The notes under the pieces were generated by a model. That model did not search any database and had not been told where the DNA came from. It saw only the letters and a list, made by a program, of their open reading frames with translations. From contig CADAOZ010000002.1 of assembly GCA_902789735.1 (NCBI GenBank), positions 62,001-126,000 of the forward strand: DNA of 64,000 nucleotides, read 5' to 3'. Below are positions 60,769 to 64,000 of this stretch, in pieces. The translations under genes and the position numbers were made by a program. Source of the stretch: an uncultured Lachnospiraceae bacterium (lineage in GTDB: Bacteria > Bacillota > Clostridia > Lachnospirales > Lachnospiraceae). The stretch's first letter is position 1. Each line of letters opens with the position of its first letter.

Positions 60769-63700
60769 TCATTTCTTTTTCCACTGTCCGTAGAGGTGTA
60801 CATTTCCGTAAGCGGCTGTTTTGGCCACCGTGCATCCATTGGTATAGATCTTCAGGGTATATCCTGAGGGCTGCTTTCCTTTTATATACCAGCCGCTCTT
60901 TGTCCCGCTGCTGTAATACCATTTCTTATCGTATTCCCTGTAGACAGTCCAGCCTTTGAAGCTGTACCCGGTCCGGGTGAAGCCCAGCGCCGAAGCCGTC
61001 TTCGTTGCCGTACTGGTCCCGTACGTGACCTTTGTTGTTACGGAAGATGCCCCGTCGGAATCTGTCTTATGATATTTGATGGTGAATGTATCCGGATTCC
61101 AGCGCCCGTAGAAATGGACCCTGCCATACTGGGCTGTCTTCGCGACTGAACATCCATCGGTATACAGCTTGAAATAATAGCCGGCCGGCTGGTTGTTTTT
61201 GGCATACCATCCGTTCTGGGAACCGTTGGTATAATACCACTTCTTATCGATTTCCCTGTAGACCATCCAGCCTTTGAAGGTAGAGCCGCTCCTGGCAAAT
61301 CCCAGGGAGGAAGTCGATTTGGTAGCGGTATTGGTCCCGTAAGGCACGGTCGTTGTTACAGAAGCGGCAGAATCGGATTCTGTCTTATGATAATGGATCG
61401 TGAACTGCTGCTTCTCCCAGACCGCGTACATGCTGACGATGCTGCCGGCCGGCGCAGTCTTGGCCACTTTGGCTCCGTTGCCGTACAGGTGATAGGTATA
61501 TCCGGAAGGCAGCTTTCCATTGGTCAGTTTGACCCAGGCAGAGCCGGAAGAAGAATCCGCGTACCACATGTCCTTATCATCTCTGTAGGCCTTCCAGCCC
61601 GCGAAGACATAGCCGGATTTGGACATATACAGCTGGGAGATCGTCTTCAGGGCTGTACTGGTGCCATAGGTGACCAGCGAGCAGATTCCCGAAGGATTGG
61701 CCGATTCACTGGAATAATAGATGACCATGAACCTGCCGGCCAGCTTGCCGGCGGCATTGCTGTTCACGGAAGCTTTGGAATCGTTGGCGATCCCCTTGCC
61801 TCCGACCGCGTTCCTTGTGACGGTGCCTGTCGGACCCGCAGACAGCTGGATCCCCCATGTCGTATCGTAGTTCCTGGGCTTGATCACATTGCCCTGGATC
61901 GTCAGGGTCCCGCTGTTGGCATAGATTCCGCTGCCGGCGGAACCGTAGATCCGGCATTTCGTGATTGAGACCTTACCGACCGCAGCGCTGCCGCCCTTGT
62001 ACAGGGTCACACCATTATTGCCGGCTGTCTGGATATTCACATTGGCAAGACTCCCCGAACCGCCGCTCTGGAAGACCACCGCGTTTTTGGACGTGTTCCT
62101 GATCGTTCCGCCGCTGACATTCATGACCGCTTCTTCGGCACTGATCCCGTTGGTGCCTGATCCGGTGATCGTATTATTGGTTAGTGTCGCTGTCGCGCCG
62201 CTTTTGATCCGGAAGGCCGCCATCTCGGCATTCGTAATAGTATTGTTTTTGGCAGTCAGCGTAGAAGATTCCTGACACTGGACCGTGTTGTAGCCGGTCC
62301 CTGAACCATTATTTGTCAGCTTGTTCCCCGTCATTGTCAGATCGGATCCGGAGGACACAAATACCGGAGTCGCGATACAGGGTTTGGACCAGGTAACTGT
62401 ATTATTGGTAAGCACGCCTGTCGACCCGTCATTCAGATTTAAGAAGTCACGGTCAATGCCGTTCACTGTACAGTCGGTCATCGTCAGTCTGGAGCCAAGA
62501 ATATTAAAGGTATTCAACAGAGAATTGGCTGTTTTTCTGGATGCCCCGGTGCAGGTGACCGTACAGTTCTTAACAGCAGCCTCCGTGTTATTGGCCGCAT
62601 ACAGAAATTCGGATACGTCCGTGGCCGTACAGTTATTGATCTGCAGATTCTTAAAACTTCTGGAGATCACACAGGCATAGCCGATATTGTCAAAGGTACA
62701 GCCGGTAACGGTAATATCCGCGGCCGCGCCGCCGTCCTTGGCGTGATGGCTGCCGACACCCGAAAAACAGTTGGTAAACGTACAGCCGCTGACCGTGATA
62801 TTCCTGCAGATGGTACCATCCAGAGGGACCGCGCCGCTGCTGGTGGCCTGCGACGCGTAGTCCAGCTGCAGGGCCTCCGAAATATCCGTGGCCTCCCCGC
62901 TGGCAGGCGCCGTATTGCCTGTCCCATCCCCGTCCAGAGCAGGATAGCTGATTCCGGAATAACGGACCATATCCTTAAAAGTGACATTGGAGATCGTACT
63001 GTCCTTCACACCTGTCAGTTCAATATGATGGGTACCGACGCATTTCGTCAGCACCGTATCCCGGATGGTAATATTTCTGCCATGCCAGAGATAGATCAGA
63101 TTGTTCACAGGAGATGTTGACGTACTGCTGATGTTTCCGTCCCAGGTACCGCCCTGGATCGTTACATCGATCAGCTGGTCATAGCCGCCTGTACCTTCCC
63201 CGGCATTGATCAGCATGATGGAAGTGCCGGACCTGCGGATCGTCGCTCCGGATGCCAGTTCCAGATTTGTATAGGAATAGATCCTGAGGGCCGCGCTGAT
63301 CTTGTAAGTACCGGCAGGCACCCGGACTGTCAGAGGCTTGTCCGCGGACGCGCCCCGGGCAACGTTAAGCGCCTTCTGGATCGCCTGGGTATCATCCGTA
63401 TTCCCGTCTCCCCTGGCTCCATAGGCCGTATCCTTCACTGAAATCGTGGTCGCTGCCAGCAGGGGCTCAATGGAGTCCTCCGCGATCTCTTCCGCCGCTG
63501 TCATATCTGTGGAAGCGGTTTCCGGCGCAGCTTCGACAGGAACTGCCTCATCGCTCTCCTCCGCTTCCATGGAAGCTACGTCTGTCCCTGCTTCCGCAGC
63601 GGTATCGCTGCCATCTGCCGTTTCATCAGCGGCAGCTTCCGCGGAATCTTCTTCCGGCAGATCCTGTTCCACCTCTTCCTCATCGGAAGGATCCTGCTCT

Positions 63701-63882
63701 TTGGCTGCCTCGTCATTGTCATTCTCTTCTTCCGGTGTCCGTACTTCCTCCTCCGACTGTACCATCGGATCGCCGGTCGTATCTGTCCCGCTGTTTTCAG
63801 CCGCCATAACCGCCGCTGTGTTCTGCAGCAGAACAGCTATGATCAGCATGCATACTGCCAGATGATTTCTCCAAACCCTCAT
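60769..63882 (-). CDS. Secreted right-handed beta-helix protein with three InlB-type repeats
   Basis: Large exported protein of 1037 residues. A signal peptide (MRVWRNHLAVCMLIIAVLLQ to about 28) is followed by an acidic, Glu/Asp/Ala-rich linker (about 30-135). A parallel beta-helix then begins at TISVKDTAYGARGDGNTDDT (about 147), the pectate-lyase-3 type, and runs to about 720 with repeated NNTITNA-like turns. Three modules of about 105 residues end the protein, each with FKGWxVYRExDKKWYY and GxVxxYGxW (Listeria-Bacteroides repeat type). No LPXTG is seen. It may bind or cut a polysaccharide, but catalytic residues are not evident. Confidence 0.85.
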   Translation of the reverse strand: MRVWRNHLAVCMLIIAVLLQNTAAVMAAENSGTDTTGDPMVQSEEEVRTPEEENDNDEAAKEQDPSDEEEVEQDLPEEDSAEAAADETADGSDTAAEAGTDVASMEAEESDEAVPVEAAPETASTDMTAAEEIAEDSIEPLLAATTISVKDTAYGARGDGNTDDTQAIQKALNVARGASADKPLTVRVPAGTYKISAALRIYSYTNLELASGATIRRSGTSIMLINAGEGTGGYDQLIDVTIQGGTWDGNISSTSTSPVNNLIYLWHGRNITIRDTVLTKCVGTHHIELTGVKDSTISNVTFKDMVRYSGISYPALDGDGTGNTAPASGEATDISEALQLDYASQATSSGAVPLDGTICRNITVSGCTFTNCFSGVGSHHAKDGGAAADITVTGCTFDNIGYACVISRSFKNLQINNCTATDVSEFLYAANNTEAAVKNCTVTCTGASRKTANSLLNTFNILGSRLTMTDCTVNGIDRDFLNLNDGSTGVLTNNTVTWSKPCIATPVFVSSGSDLTMTGNKLTNNGSGTGYNTVQCQESSTLTAKNNTITNAEMAAFRIKSGATATLTNNTITGSGTNGISAEEAVMNVSGGTIRNTSKNAVVFQSGGSGSLANVNIQTAGNNGVTLYKGGSAAVGKVSITKCRIYGSAGSGIYANSGTLTIQGNVIKPRNYDTTWGIQLSAGPTGTVTRNAVGGKGIANDSKASVNSNAAGKLAGRFMVIYYSSESANPSGICSLVTYGTSTALKTISQLYMSKSGYVFAGWKAYRDDKDMWYADSSSGSAWVKLTNGKLPSGYTYHLYGNGAKVAKTAPAGSIVSMYAVWEKQQFTIHYHKTESDSAASVTTTVPYGTNTATKSTSSLGFARSGSTFKGWMVYREIDKKWYYTNGSQNGWYAKNNQPAGYYFKLYTDGCSVAKTAQYGRVHFYGRWNPDTFTIKYHKTDSDGASSVTTKVTYGTSTATKTASALGFTRTGYSFKGWTVYREYDKKWYYSSGTKSGWYIKGKQPSGYTLKIYTNGCTVAKTAAYGNVHLYGQWKKK

Positions 63883-63965
63883 GCTCCTTCTCCTTTCGAC
63901 AGCGCTTCTTTCCCGCTTTGCCTTACGATTCAGCTCCGCATGGTGTTAAAACGCCTATGCCAATC

Positions 63966-63995
63966 ATTATACACGGAGAAGCCGGATTCATCCAA
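63966..63995 (-). promoter_or_regulatory. Promoter of the beta-helix protein gene
   Basis: Minus strand TTGGAT (63990-63995), 18-bp spacer, TATAAT (63966-63971). A leader of about 75 nt follows before the ATG, with AGGAG near the start. Confidence 0.65.
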
Positions 63996-64000
63996 ATTAT

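Noticed and set aside
1-64000. rRNA or tRNA genes, IS elements, prophage and defence systems
   Set aside because: None was recognised on either strand. All long regions carry ordinary chromosomal genes.

Overview
The window looks like a chromosomal segment of an anaerobic, fairly GC-rich member of the Clostridia, most likely Lachnospiraceae-like. The evidence is a Gram-positive S10-spc ribosomal protein order with a zinc-type S14, ferredoxin-linked arylpyruvate oxidation, a DUF4317 protein, a CIRCE/HrcA-type operator, a MEP isoprenoid pathway and many strong stem-loop terminators. I cannot name the genus. No rRNA, tRNA, IS element, prophage or CRISPR array was seen.

Layout. 1-10.9 kb: the S10/spc ribosomal protein operon on the minus strand, from a promoter at 10919-10947 through rpsJ, rplC, D, W, B, rpsS, rplV, rpsC, rplP, rpmC, rpsQ, rplN, X, E, rpsN, H, rplF, R, rpsE, rpmD, rplO into secY, which is cut by the window edge. 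11-17.5 kb: a MATE exporter, a PutP-like Na+/solute symporter, a TetR regulator, aldose 1-epimerase and an RlmI-like methyltransferase. 17.5-26 kb: an arylpyruvate/aryl-CoA island (acyl-CoA ligase, iorA-iorB-paaK-ACT protein, a second Na+/solute symporter and a TrpR-like YerC regulator). 26-30.5 kb: an aconitase-family hydratase, then dus and coaX. 30.5-36 kb: a complete oppABCDF peptide importer with a structured leader. 36-41.5 kb: a metallophosphatase, dxs, dxr and a Y-family polymerase. 41.5-50.6 kb: DUF4317, an esterase, malQ-trmD, an orphan sugar-binding lipoprotein and two tandem ZapA-domain coiled-coil proteins. 50.9-54.5 kb: lon with a CIRCE element, a TetR regulator and a flavin-binding protein. 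54.6-64 kb: an O-acetylhomoserine sulfhydrylase-like enzyme, mntP behind a yybP-ykoY manganese riboswitch, a CbxX-type AAA ATPase, a CapA-like lipoprotein, a cysteine-cluster protein and a large secreted beta-helix protein.

How the parts work together (inference). IorAB would convert arylpyruvates from aromatic amino acids to aryl-acetyl-CoA with reduced ferredoxin. PaaK and the divergent acyl-CoA ligase handle the CoA ester, the ACT protein may sense amino acids, and the nearby symporter may import substrate. A 29-bp element shared by the symporter promoter and the yerC promoter suggests that the TrpR-like protein controls both.

The most interesting signals are regulatory: the shared YerC/symporter element, a terminator/antiterminator-like leader of oppA, a sevenfold 15-bp palindromic array upstream of dinB, face-to-face promoters with paired palindromes upstream of a tetR gene, and phased direct repeats abutting the malQ promoter. 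No large, clearly new enzymatic or defence system was found. All positions and matches were read by eye.
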